From an uncultured Myxococcales bacterium (lineage in GTDB: Bacteria; Myxococcota_A; UBA9042; DTJE01), in NCBI GenBank assembly GCA_903847405.1, contig CAINDP010000174.1, forward strand, positions 1 to 38,133: 38,133 bases of DNA, written 5' to 3'. The position numbers and the translations under genes are program-made. This document shows positions 6,900 to 15,238 of the stretch, piece by piece. Numbering within the stretch: the stretch's first letter is position 1; each line of letters opens with the position of its first letter. The notes under the pieces were generated by a model. The model saw only the letters and a list, made by a program, of their open reading frames with translations. It was not told the DNA's origin and did no database searches.

Positions 6900-9635
6900 G
6901 TGGACGAACGGGTGGTGGTGATCGTCGAACCGGCCTCCCCGCTGGAGGCGACGCTGGCCGCGACCCGCCGTGTCGTGTCGCCCGCCGCCCACATCCACGT
7001 GGTCCTGCTGGGGGATGACTGCCGCACGCCGCGCGACATCGAGGAGGCCCTCGCGGCCCGGTTCGAATCGCTGGGCGTCGCTTCCTTCGAAACCCTCTGC
7101 GATGCGGCCCAGGGGGTTGCTGTCGCGCGTCGTCAGCAGGCCACGCTGGTGGTCGTCGGGCCCTGGCCCACGCGCTCGGAGTGGGCACGCGCCCTGGCGC
7201 TGTTCGAACTGGCGACCCGAAACGGCTTCGACGTGTTGTCGGTCGGCGCGCGCTGCCCGGTGGACGCCGCACGCCCGGGCCATGTCGGCCTGTCGATGCC
7301 GATCGACTCGGTCGCGCTGGGCCCGCTGACCGCCGCGGTGCGCGCGCTGCCCATGGTTCTGCACGTCACGGCCTTCGTGCGGGGCTCCACCGGGGAGGAT
7401 CTCGCGCAACTGGAACCGGTTCTGGGCAGCCTGCTCCCCGAGGTGACGCTGAACCTCGTCCCCGTGCAGCCCCGCCTGTTCGAGGCGGTTCCCGAAGCGG
7501 AAAGCGAGGCGGAGGTGCGCTCCCTGGACCTCCTGGTGCTGGCATCCTCCGACATGTCCCTGGCACGCCAGGTGACGACGGGCCTGGTGGCGGCCCACGC
7601 GCTGGGGGATGCTTCGGTTCCGCTCCTCATCCTGCACCGGGTGGACGGACCCACCTTCCTGGAGCGGTTGGTTCTCAGCGACACCCTTGCGGTCCCGGGC
7701 CGATGCCCCGTCAGCGTCGAGCGCACCAGCGCCCTGGGCCGGATGACCCTGGCCCCCGACGAGACCTTCGCGCTGGTCGGCGCCGAACCGGGGGCGGCGC
7801 TGCGTCACGAGGACGGTGTGGTCGCGATACCGGTCCAGCGGCTGTCGCCGGACAGCACCTTCGCGCTGGGTTCCGGGGACCAGGTGGCGACGGCCCGCGT
7901 GCTGCCGGACCGGCCGCTGGTGCTGCTGGACGCCGCGTTTCCGCTGGAGCACCTGGGCGACGTCGAGGCCTTCGTGCACGACCACCAGTGCGTCATCGTG
8001 CGCCTGCGGGCCTCCCAGACCCTCGAGGACCTGCGCACCCGCTTTGCAGCCGCTGCGCCCTGGGGCGGGCAGTTGGGGCTGATCGACGCCAGCGCCTGGC
8101 TGGACGACGCCGGCGGACTCGATGTCCCCGAGGCCGTCGACGGGCTCCGCCTGCTCCGTCTGGCGACCCGCCTGGTCGCCCTGGGCGCCCCGGTTGCCGC
8201 CCTGGTGACCTCCGACACGCACGCCCTCGCGACCATTGGAAGGCCCGAGGCGACTTCGTCTTCGGCGACAGATTGCAGCGCAATCCGCTCGCCTGCGCCT
8301 TCGTGCTCGGGCGGCTCCGACGCCTTCGTGACGTGGACGGCCCAGTCGCTGGGCAGCCGCGACCGGACGGCGCCGATGGGCCGCCTGCCGCCGGCGGTGG
8401 GGGACGCCGACTCCCGCTGGCGATGGCTGACCGGCGCCCCGCTGGTGGCCGGACACCAGGTGACGCTGGAACTGGACAACGGGGTTGCCCGCGCCCGCAT
8501 GCTGACGGAAATCGAGGCGGCGACGCAGCGCGTCCACTGGCAGAGCTACATCGTCGAGGACGACGACACCGCGGGCCAGATCGCCCAGGCCCTGACGCAT
8601 GCCGCCGGTCGGGGCGTCGCGGTGCGGGTGCTGGTGGACGCCGTATACAGCCACCACGATGCGTTCGGCGCGAAAAACCCGCTGCTGGAACGCCTTGCCG
8701 CGGTCCCGGGCATCGAGGTGCATGGGGCCCGCCGCGTCGAGGGACTCCCCAGCCTGGTCGATCTGAAGCAACGCAACCACCGCAAGTTCGTCATCCTCGA
8801 CGGGCGCCTGGCCACCGTCAGCGGCCGCAACCTCGGGGCGGCCTACTACCAGGGCTTCGACGAGGTGCAACTGTCGTCCGAAACGACGTCCCGCGAGGTG
8901 CCCTGGCTGGACAGCGGGTTGTGGATCCAGGGGCCGCTGGTCGAGGCCGTCGAGCGCACCTTCCTGGCCGACTGGCTGGCGGCCGGCGGGAGTCCCTTCG
9001 AGGTCGCCGGCGTCGCTGTTCAGGGGAAACAGGACTGTCGACTGGTGACGCACGAAGGGTTCACCGACGCGCGGACCTTCGAGGCCCAGTTGGAGATTGT
9101 CGCTTCGGCAACCGAACGGCTGGTGCTGGTCAACACCTTTCCCCTGGCGCTGGAGTTGCAACGGTCGCTGTTGCGGGCCGTGGGGCGGGGGGTGCGCGTG
9201 CAGTTCCTGTTCGGGCACGTCCGGCCGCGCTGGGGGGAGGACCGCCCCTTCGCGGGCGGCACGCTGGGCCAACTGGCCGACGAACTGGTGCGCTCCCGGC
9301 TGGATCCGCTGCTGCGCGCGGGCGCCGAGGGGTGGGAGTTCGCGCTGCCGCACCCCGAACTGGGACGTGTCTTCCCCCACGTGCACGCGAAGCTGTACAT
9401 CCGCGACGCGGACCTGGTGGCGTCTGGCAGCGCCAACCTCGACGTGACCTCCGCCTACTGGGAAAGCGAGGCGCTGGTGCTGGTGCACGACGCCGGCCTG
9501 GCCCGGCGGACGCTGGCCCAGATCGACGGCATGCTGGCGCACTCCAGGCGGGTCGACGTGCACGGACCCGCCTGGGCGGATGCCGAAAGCCGCAGGGAGT
9601 GGCTCAGCCGTCATTGGCCGAACCTCATCGGGTAG
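6900..9635 (+). CDS. Fusion of UspA-like domains with phospholipase D/cardiolipin synthase-like domain
   Basis: A 911-residue protein from GTG 6900-6902, chosen for the GAGGAGG just upstream; the frame extends back to 6699. Residues 1-470 show Rossmann-like alternating strands and helices: VVVIVEP..., TLVVVGPWPTRSEWARALALFE, LDLLVLASSDMSLARQ, RPLVLLDAAFP. These look like tandem universal-stress-protein-type domains, although no ATP-binding GxxG(x9)G(S/T) motif is clear. Residues about 500-911 are a two-motif PLD domain: HRKFVILD at about 627-634 and HAKLYIRD at about 829-836, each HxKx4D, preceded by QSYIVEDDDTAGQIAQAL as in cardiolipin synthases. It has no transmembrane segments, unlike membrane cardiolipin synthases. 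A 68-nt palindromic element (8244-8311) lies in frame between the two halves and makes a Ser/Ala/Pro/Cys-rich insert. Likely reaction: phosphodiester hydrolysis or transphosphatidylation. Confidence 0.82.
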   Translation: MDERVVVIVEPASPLEATLAATRRVVSPAAHIHVVLLGDDCRTPRDIEEALAARFESLGVASFETLCDAAQGVAVARRQQATLVVVGPWPTRSEWARALALFELATRNGFDVLSVGARCPVDAARPGHVGLSMPIDSVALGPLTAAVRALPMVLHVTAFVRGSTGEDLAQLEPVLGSLLPEVTLNLVPVQPRLFEAVPEAESEAEVRSLDLLVLASSDMSLARQVTTGLVAAHALGDASVPLLILHRVDGPTFLERLVLSDTLAVPGRCPVSVERTSALGRMTLAPDETFALVGAEPGAALRHEDGVVAIPVQRLSPDSTFALGSGDQVATARVLPDRPLVLLDAAFPLEHLGDVEAFVHDHQCVIVRLRASQTLEDLRTRFAAAAPWGGQLGLIDASAWLDDAGGLDVPEAVDGLRLLRLATRLVALGAPVAALVTSDTHALATIGRPEATSSSATDCSAIRSPAPSCSGGSDAFVTWTAQSLGSRDRTAPMGRLPPAVGDADSRWRWLTGAPLVAGHQVTLELDNGVARARMLTEIEAATQRVHWQSYIVEDDDTAGQIAQALTHAAGRGVAVRVLVDAVYSHHDAFGAKNPLLERLAAVPGIEVHGARRVEGLPSLVDLKQRNHRKFVILDGRLATVSGRNLGAAYYQGFDEVQLSSETTSREVPWLDSGLWIQGPLVEAVERTFLADWLAAGGSPFEVAGVAVQGKQDCRLVTHEGFTDARTFEAQLEIVASATERLVLVNTFPLALELQRSLLRAVGRGVRVQFLFGHVRPRWGEDRPFAGGTLGQLADELVRSRLDPLLRAGAEGWEFALPHPELGRVFPHVHAKLYIRDADLVASGSANLDVTSAYWESEALVLVHDAGLARRTLAQIDGMLAHSRRVDVHGPAWADAESRREWLSRHWPNLIG
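8244..8311 (+). repeat. Palindromic repeat element, copy A, inside the Usp-PLD gene
   Basis: An imperfect 68-nt palindrome: outer arms CCCGAG (8244-8249) and CTCGGG (8306-8311), middle arms GGCGA (8264-8268) and TCGCC (8289-8293), central hairpin GATTGC-AGC-GCAATC (8271-8285). It aligns without gaps to 21196-21263, with about 80% identity over 76 nt when the right flank is included. It sits in a coding sequence and is read through as about 23 residues (PEATSSSATDCSAIRSP...). Confidence 0.8.
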
Positions 9636-9722
9636 CACGGTCTGACCATCGAATCGCCGACCGGAACGTTGCGAGACGAACTGGCTGCGCAGGTTCCGGA
9701 TGGAAAGGAGCGATGACCGGCT

Positions 9723-9752
9723 GTTGTTGCGGACCGCTCGATGATTTAGAGT
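9723..9752 (+). promoter_or_regulatory. Weak candidate promoter of the gluzincin gene
   Basis: TTGTTG (9723-9728), 18-base spacer, TAGAGT (9747-9752), 35 bases before ATG 9787. This is the most A/T-rich part of the 151-base gap. No good Shine-Dalgarno is present before the gene (GCAGGAACGG is the nearest). Confidence 0.3.
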
Positions 9753-9786
9753 GCGCACCGCCCTCAGCGCAGGAACGGTCTGATCC

Positions 9787-10614
9787 ATGCGAAAACTACT
9801 GGTGTTGGCTGGGGTGACCTGTCTCGTCGCCCTATTCGGATTGGCATATGAGCTTGTCTTTGGCAAGTTGTTTCCATTTACTCCCGTGGTCCTCGGGTTC
9901 ACGTGCCAGGAACGATCGCACGTCGTGGTGTGCTCAGAAGATGACAATCCATTTGGTGGATTCGAGTGGACGGATGATCTCGTCGGCGGAGTTGAGAAGT
10001 CCCATGAGTTGACGTTCAAGACGAAGCCAAGGTTGTTCTTCTTTGGCAAGGACGAGACCTACGCCAGACGGTCCATATCGAAGGCACGGGTGTGTGCCTT
10101 TTACAACGGCGCCGTGATGGTTTCGCCGTGGATTCAGCGAGAGGACGCGGAGGGCCTTCTTTCGCTGAGAGTGTACCTGACCCATGAACTGTCTCATTCG
10201 TTGTTGTATCAGAACATGGGCCTGGTCAGAAAGCTCGGCTATCCGCGCTGGCTGATGGAGGGGGTCGCGACATACAGTTCGAATCAGATGGGGACCTATC
10301 TCTATCCGAGCCAGGAAGGGACGCACGCTTTGATCCGGAATGGGAACTGGATACCTCCCGAGGATTACGAGACGGAGAGAGAAGACGAAGTTCCGCTAAG
10401 TGTTGAAAACCGCAAACCATTCATGTACACCGAGTTCGCTTGCATCGTGAGTGACTTGAACTCGCAGTACAGCCGAAGCGCGTTCTTGGGGTATCTGAAA
10501 CTGTTGCTCACCGAGCCTGACCACGATGCGGCGTTTCAGGCGAGTTTCGGTGTCGGTTTCGACGAGTACCTGGCCGGGTTCAGAGAACGCGTGGTCCAGA
10601 TGACGCGACCCTGA
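9787..10614 (+). CDS. Membrane-anchored gluzincin-type zinc metallopeptidase (peptidase MA-like)
   Basis: A 275-residue protein with a hydrophobic N-terminal segment (residues 4-30) that may be a signal anchor. HELSH at 133-137 supplies two zinc histidines and the catalytic Glu; 20 residues later LMEGVATY provides Glu158 as the third ligand. This HExxH...E spacing, with the E-G-x-A/S pattern, defines gluzincins. A small soluble peptidase domain faces the periplasm or exterior; the substrate is unknown. Base composition differs from its neighbours: two 60-base lines inside it have 28 and 33 G+C, against 46 in a line of the preceding gene, and codons such as TTG, TTT, GAT and AGA are common. 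This points to recent horizontal acquisition. There is no transposase or integrase beside it. The gene stands alone, convergent with the alcohol dehydrogenase. Confidence 0.8.
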   Translation: MRKLLVLAGVTCLVALFGLAYELVFGKLFPFTPVVLGFTCQERSHVVVCSEDDNPFGGFEWTDDLVGGVEKSHELTFKTKPRLFFFGKDETYARRSISKARVCAFYNGAVMVSPWIQREDAEGLLSLRVYLTHELSHSLLYQNMGLVRKLGYPRWLMEGVATYSSNQMGTYLYPSQEGTHALIRNGNWIPPEDYETEREDEVPLSVENRKPFMYTEFACIVSDLNSQYSRSAFLGYLKLLLTEPDHDAAFQASFGVGFDEYLAGFRERVVQMTRP

Positions 10615-10696
10615 ACGAGTTGAAGGGCCACGCTGCTGGGAAAGGCAGACGCCTACCGTCGCACCCTGGACGGGCTGGAAACCGAGGTTCGCAGGA

Positions 10697-11746
10697 CTAA
10701 ACGGATTTCAGGGACGCCATGTCGATCGAAAAGCGGTACTTCACGTCGGACTTCAGCAGCCGCTCGTAGGCCTCGTTGACCTTCTGGATCGGGATGACCT
10801 CGACGTCGGCGGTGATGCCGTGCGCGCCGCAGAAGTCCAGCATTTCCTGGGTTTCCGCGATGCCGCCGATGTTGCTGCCGGACAGGCTGCGCCGCCCCAG
10901 GATCAAGGCGAAGGACGACACCGCCAGAGGCTTCGGGGGGGCGCCCACCAGGGTCAGGTTGCCGTTGGGGGCCAGCAGGTGCAGGTACGCGTTGACGTCG
11001 TGGTCGGCCGACACGGTGTCCAGGATGAAGTCGAAGCTGCCGCTGTGCTTCCGCATCTCGTCGGAGTTGCGGGACATGACGACCTCGTCGGCGCCCAGGC
11101 GCAGCGCGTCCGCCGTCTTGCCCGGGGAAGTGGTGAACACGACGACGTGGGCCCCGAACGCGTGGGCGAACTTCACGCCCATGTGGCCCAGGCCTCCCAG
11201 GCCGACCACGCCGACCTTCTTGCCGCGGATGTCGCCCTGCTGGCGGATGGGCGACCAGGTCGTGATCCCGGCGCACAGCAGCGGCGCCGCACCGGCCAGA
11301 TCCAGGTTGGACGGGACGCGCAGGACGAACCGCTCGTCGACCACGATGCTGTCGGAGTAGCCGCCGTAGGTGAACCCGCCCAGATGCCGGTCGGGCGCGC
11401 TGTACGTCAGGATCTGGTTCGCGCAGAACTGCTCGTGATCCGCCTTGCAGTGCGGGCAGGTGCCGTCCGAGTCCACCAGGCAGCCGACCGCGGCCAGGTC
11501 GCCGGGCTTGTACTTCGTGACCGCGGCCCCGACCCGGGTGACACGGCCGACGATCTCGTGCCCCGGCACGACCGGGTACGCCGTGACGCCCCACTCGTTC
11601 CGGACCATGTGGAGGTCCGAGTGGCAGACGCCGCAGAAGAGGATTTCGATGGCCACGTCGCCGGGGGTCGGATCCCGCCGCGGGATCGTGGCAGGGGCCA
11701 GGGGCGACGTCGGGCTGGCTGCGCTGAACGCTTTCGCGTGGGACAT
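10697..11746 (-). CDS. NAD(P)-dependent zinc alcohol dehydrogenase, cinnamyl-alcohol dehydrogenase type (YahK/AdhC-like)
   Basis: A 349-residue medium-chain dehydrogenase that interconverts aldehydes and alcohols in the cytoplasm. Catalytic zinc ligands are Cys41 (GVCHSD), His63-Glu64 (GHE) and Cys158 (LLCAGIT). The nucleotide-binding loop is GLGGLGH at 182-188, and the following region suits NADPH. The structural zinc site normally has four Cys (CxxCxxC-x7-C); here it reads D94-x2-C97-x2-C100-x7-C108, so the first Cys is replaced by Asp. Length and order match YahK-like enzymes, which reduce a broad range of aldehydes. Start ATG 11746 has GGAGG eight bases upstream. The upstream DUF4157 gene ends only 58 bases away, so the two may be transcribed together, though their roles do not obviously connect. 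Confidence 0.93.
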   Translation of the reverse strand: MSHAKAFSAASPTSPLAPATIPRRDPTPGDVAIEILFCGVCHSDLHMVRNEWGVTAYPVVPGHEIVGRVTRVGAAVTKYKPGDLAAVGCLVDSDGTCPHCKADHEQFCANQILTYSAPDRHLGGFTYGGYSDSIVVDERFVLRVPSNLDLAGAAPLLCAGITTWSPIRQQGDIRGKKVGVVGLGGLGHMGVKFAHAFGAHVVVFTTSPGKTADALRLGADEVVMSRNSDEMRKHSGSFDFILDTVSADHDVNAYLHLLAPNGNLTLVGAPPKPLAVSSFALILGRRSLSGSNIGGIAETQEMLDFCGAHGITADVEVIPIQKVNEAYERLLKSDVKYRFSIDMASLKSV

Positions 11747-11804
11747 GGCGTGTTCCTCCAGGGCGATGGGTGAACCTCGAACCGGCAGGCCCCGGCGACG
11801 ACGG

Positions 11805-14800
11805 TCAACGGGACACGTGCAGGGAGGCGTACAGGACCAGGCGGTCCTCCAGGGTCTTCGACACGAAGTCTACCAGCCGCTCGGAAAAGTCCAGCACGTC
11901 CTGCCGCAAGGCCTTGTGCCCGCGCAGGCTGACCTCGTTGGCCCGACGGGCGAACGCGGCCGCTTCGTCGCCCACGCGCACCAGCGTCCGCAGGCTGTCC
12001 ACCTGCTGCTGGTTTTCGTCCCGCCGGGAACCGGGTCCCAGCTTCTGGAAGGCCAGCAGCGTTTCCTGCACGGACTTCCGCAGCAGCGTGTAGCGGCCCA
12101 GGTCGCGCTCCAGGTCCGCGGCGCCCACCAGCCCCGACCGCAGGTCGTGGCGGATGTTCCCGATCCCGTCCAGCAGCCGCCGGGCGTTGTCGCGGGCGCC
12201 CGCCAGCAACTGCACCGGCGATTCCGCGTCCTCCCGCGGCTGGGGCACGGTCCGCGTCTGCTCCGTCACCTGCTGCTCCACCACCGTCGTCTGCGGCGGC
12301 GGGGGCGCGGGCCGGCGCGGCTTCGGCGGCGGAGTGGGCAGCGGCCGGGACTGGCCGGTCAGCGTCGGCCCCTGCGTCACACCCATCCCGATGGCGGTGC
12401 GGAACTGCGGAGGCAGCACCCCGCCGTACATCTCGATGTCGCGCAGGATCTCGTCCTTCAGCGCGTCTCGCAGGCTGTGCCGCGTGGTCCCCGAGGTGCC
12501 GGCCCGCGTCGCCCAGTCGCCGGCGCGCGACACCAGGTTGCCCAGCATCAGCGACAGCGTCCGCCGCGCCTCGTCGTTCCCGCCGGTCGGCAGCCCGTCC
12601 ACCGCGCCCTTCAGTTCCCCGGCCCACTGTCCCAGCAGGCTGTAGCGCTTCAGTTTCTTTTCCATCTCGGCCGGACCGATGCGGCCTCCCCGCAGGTCCT
12701 TCGCGGTCGACTCCATTTCGGCCAGCAGCCGCCCCGCCTTCATCCGCACGACACCCGTGTCCACCGTCGGCGCGGTCTGGCCCTCGTCGGGCGGCTCCTT
12801 CACCCCGCCCTCGACGTCGCTCAGGCCGAACAGTTCCGTCAGCGCAAACCGCAGCCGCGGCCCGCCGCCGACCAGGAAGTCCCGCAACTCGGTCGCGGGC
12901 TTGTGGAAACTCCCCTTGGCCAGGGTGGACCACTCGGCGCCCTTTTCCTGCAGGATGTCCAGCACCATCAGCGCGCTGATCGCGGCCGGGTTCGGGGGTT
13001 CGCCCATCGTCGCGCGGATCAGGCCCGCCAGTTCTTCGGCGTGCTTCCCGATCCACATCAGTTTCGCGAAGCCGCCCTCCATCCCCTTGCCCGACTGCCC
13101 CTTCGACATCAGGATCCCCAGCACGGCGCCGGCCTCGTCCAGTTCGCGCAGCAGCAGGCCGGCGACCTCCTTCCCCGCGGACTCCCGGTACGCCGGCATG
13201 TTGTCCTCGGGCCGCGACGACAGTTTCGTCTGCGGGTGGGACATCTTGACCTTCTGGTACTCCTCGGGGTTGCGCAGCCAGGATTCGACGTCCTGGTTCT
13301 TCTTGGGCACCGACCGCCCCATCGTCGATTCCAGCTTGAACCGCAGGGCATGCGCGGTCCCCGTCCGGATCGCCATCGACTTGCCCAGGCCGCCCTGCCC
13401 CTGCTTCAGTTTCTGGGACGGATCCTCCTTCCCGCCCTTCACCTTTTCGCTGGTGTGCACGCCCACCAGGAACAGGAAGTTCTGGAAGACCTCCTTGGCG
13501 TAGATTTCGGCCATGGCGCGCCCGCCGGAGTTCTTCGACGGGTTGTCGCAGTCCCAGCCCGGGACATAGCGCTCGTTCACCGTGCCGTCGAACTTCCGGG
13601 GCATCGTCAGGCGCGGGTCGTGGCCGGTGTAAGGCCGCCCTTCGCCATGCGAACCGCGATCCTCGGCGTTGTGCACCGCGTCCGAAAGCTGCAGCAGTCC
13701 CTCCCGCCGCGCGCCGCCGCGGTACCGCTCCGCCGCCTTCCGCGTCTGGTCATCGACCGCCAGCCGGTTGACGGACTCGGCGCTCTCGTTGACGTACTGG
13801 CCGGCCTCGCCGTGGTACTTGGTTTCGCGCGTCCAGCGCACGTGGAACATCAGGTTGTCCCACATCGCCCGCTTCTTCTCGCTGTCGCTCAGTTTGCGCC
13901 ACTTGATCCCCAGGTCGTCCTTGCCCTTCTTGCGGGTGTCGTTGGCGCGCAGTTGCTGGACGTTTTCCGGAGTGTCCACGCCCAGATCCAGGTCGTGTTC
14001 GCGGACGACGTTCTGGCGCTTCGCTTCCTGCCGGTGCCCGCGCGCCAGGTCCCCGCGGTGCAGCAGGCTGGACAGGCCGCCGTCGCGCGGCCGCCGGGGT
14101 TCCGGGGCCTCCTGCTGGGGCGGGGCCACGTCCTGCTCCGGTTCCGGCTGCGGTTCGACCGTGGGCGTCGTCGGGGTCGGCGCGGGGGCATCCCCCCCTT
14201 GCTGGGCCTTGCGGTCCTCGGCCGGGTCGTACTCCAGTTTTTCGTACTTGTCCCGCTCGCCGCCCTTGATGCCCAGGCCGTAGGCGAAGTTCGTCGCGGA
14301 CCGAACCGTCTGGTCGATGGTGCCGGCACGCGTGGCCACGTAGTCGATGGCCTCCCTGCCGATCCGGTCCTGGAACTCGGCGCCGGCGGCCTGGGTGATC
14401 TGCTCGTGCGCGTCGGCCCACCATCCGGCGACCCGGTCGCCCGAGCCCTGCTGCAGCGTGTGCGTCAGTTCGTGGGCCAGCAACTGCTGGCCGCCCGGGC
14501 TGGTCGGCTGGAACTGGCCCTGGCCGAAGAAGATGTCCTTGCCGCTGGTCAGGGCCCGGGCGTTCCCCAGGGTCTGGCAGAGCCCGTCGGCCTTCGGGTC
14601 CGCGTGGACCTTCACGCCGCCGAAGTCCGCGCCGAACGCGCCCTCCATCCGGGACTGGACGCCGCCGGGGAGGGAGTCGCCCGAACCGCGCGCCGACTGG
14701 ATGGCGTCGGCCGCCTGCGGGCTGACGGGCATTCCGCCGCCGCCGCCCCCGCTGGCCGAAAGCGTCGCCGCGGGCGAGGTCCGGGTCGAAACAGCCGGCG

Positions 14801-15092
14801 CAAGGGGGTTCGGGCCGTTCGAAACCGCCGGGCCCAGGGCGGGTGCGGACAGCCGTGCCATCACGTGCCCCGCCACCCGGTCGGCCTCGCGTTCGTGGCT
14901 GTCGCCGGGTGTCCCGGAACGCAACTTCGCCTGCACGCGCGGACTGAGGAGCGCGGCGCCGGCCTGGTACCCGAGCCCCCGGACGCTGTCGCGCACCCCC
15001 TCGTGCCGGCTGCCGTCCTGCGTGGAAACCCCGCCGGCCGCAGCCGGTTCGGGGACCTTTTCCGAGGATCGCTGCGTCCGGTCGAGCGCCAT
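11805..15092 (-). CDS. DUF4157 protein, candidate contractile-injection-system cargo/toxin
   Basis: A 1095-residue protein without signal peptide. The N-terminal DUF4157 region includes SHEREADRVAGHVMARL (about 65-81) and a core at 141-213: LPGGVQSRMEGAFGADFGGVKVH, then DIFFGQGQF, then LLAHELTHTLQQ with HELTH at 207-211. DUF4157 is a putative metallopeptidase domain common at the N-terminus of extracellular contractile injection system effectors. After a Pro/Glu-rich linker (300-335) comes a helical domain with a His/Asp-rich cluster at 473-492 (AVHNAEDRGSH...GHD), plus ADAHEQIT near 228 and FHVRW near 417. This recalls zinc-dependent phospholipase C/HET-C helical folds, but the assignment is weak. 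Two long helical blocks, each preceded or joined by a Pro-rich stretch, form the C-terminus. Start ATG 15090-15092 has GGAGG upstream; TATGAT at 15135-15130 may be its -10. No sheath, tube or baseplate genes are in view. Confidence 0.8.
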   Translation of the reverse strand: MALDRTQRSSEKVPEPAAAGGVSTQDGSRHEGVRDSVRGLGYQAGAALLSPRVQAKLRSGTPGDSHEREADRVAGHVMARLSAPALGPAVSNGPNPLAPAVSTRTSPAATLSASGGGGGGMPVSPQAADAIQSARGSGDSLPGGVQSRMEGAFGADFGGVKVHADPKADGLCQTLGNARALTSGKDIFFGQGQFQPTSPGGQQLLAHELTHTLQQGSGDRVAGWWADAHEQITQAAGAEFQDRIGREAIDYVATRAGTIDQTVRSATNFAYGLGIKGGERDKYEKLEYDPAEDRKAQQGGDAPAPTPTTPTVEPQPEPEQDVAPPQQEAPEPRRPRDGGLSSLLHRGDLARGHRQEAKRQNVVREHDLDLGVDTPENVQQLRANDTRKKGKDDLGIKWRKLSDSEKKRAMWDNLMFHVRWTRETKYHGEAGQYVNESAESVNRLAVDDQTRKAAERYRGGARREGLLQLSDAVHNAEDRGSHGEGRPYTGHDPRLTMPRKFDGTVNERYVPGWDCDNPSKNSGGRAMAEIYAKEVFQNFLFLVGVHTSEKVKGGKEDPSQKLKQGQGGLGKSMAIRTGTAHALRFKLESTMGRSVPKKNQDVESWLRNPEEYQKVKMSHPQTKLSSRPEDNMPAYRESAGKEVAGLLLRELDEAGAVLGILMSKGQSGKGMEGGFAKLMWIGKHAEELAGLIRATMGEPPNPAAISALMVLDILQEKGAEWSTLAKGSFHKPATELRDFLVGGGPRLRFALTELFGLSDVEGGVKEPPDEGQTAPTVDTGVVRMKAGRLLAEMESTAKDLRGGRIGPAEMEKKLKRYSLLGQWAGELKGAVDGLPTGGNDEARRTLSLMLGNLVSRAGDWATRAGTSGTTRHSLRDALKDEILRDIEMYGGVLPPQFRTAIGMGVTQGPTLTGQSRPLPTPPPKPRRPAPPPPQTTVVEQQVTEQTRTVPQPREDAESPVQLLAGARDNARRLLDGIGNIRHDLRSGLVGAADLERDLGRYTLLRKSVQETLLAFQKLGPGSRRDENQQQVDSLRTLVRVGDEAAAFARRANEVSLRGHKALRQDVLDFSERLVDFVSKTLEDRLVLYASLHVSR

Positions 15093-15238
15093 GGCAACCT
15101 CCAGCAGCGGCAACGGGGGGGGCGGGCGGATCATAGCCGGAAAGCCGCCGGTTTTCGATGGGCAACCCGGGTCCGGATGGGGCGCCGCGATTCTCCTGAA
15201 AGCGCCGGGTCGGCGAATGGCGTCGGCGGATGTGCATC

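Noticed and set aside
8244-8340. A compensated double frameshift in the Usp-PLD gene: the +2 frame reads GDFVFGDRLQRNPLACAFVLGR, which looks protein-like
   Set aside because: The segment is a copy of the palindrome at 21196-21263, which explains its odd composition. A sequencing error is not needed, although it cannot be excluded without reads.
9639-9787. An imperfect 11-12 base repeat (CGGTCTGACCA / CGGTCTGATCCA) on either side of the gap before the gluzincin gene
   Set aside because: Too short and imperfect, and it does not flank the low-GC gene itself, so it is no evidence for insertion.
10615-10696. A short open stretch reading LLGKADAYRRTLDGLETEVRR between the gluzincin and alcohol dehydrogenase genes
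   Set aside because: Fewer than 30 codons with no start, no ribosome-binding site and no recognisable family; it could be a gene remnant but there is not enough to call it.
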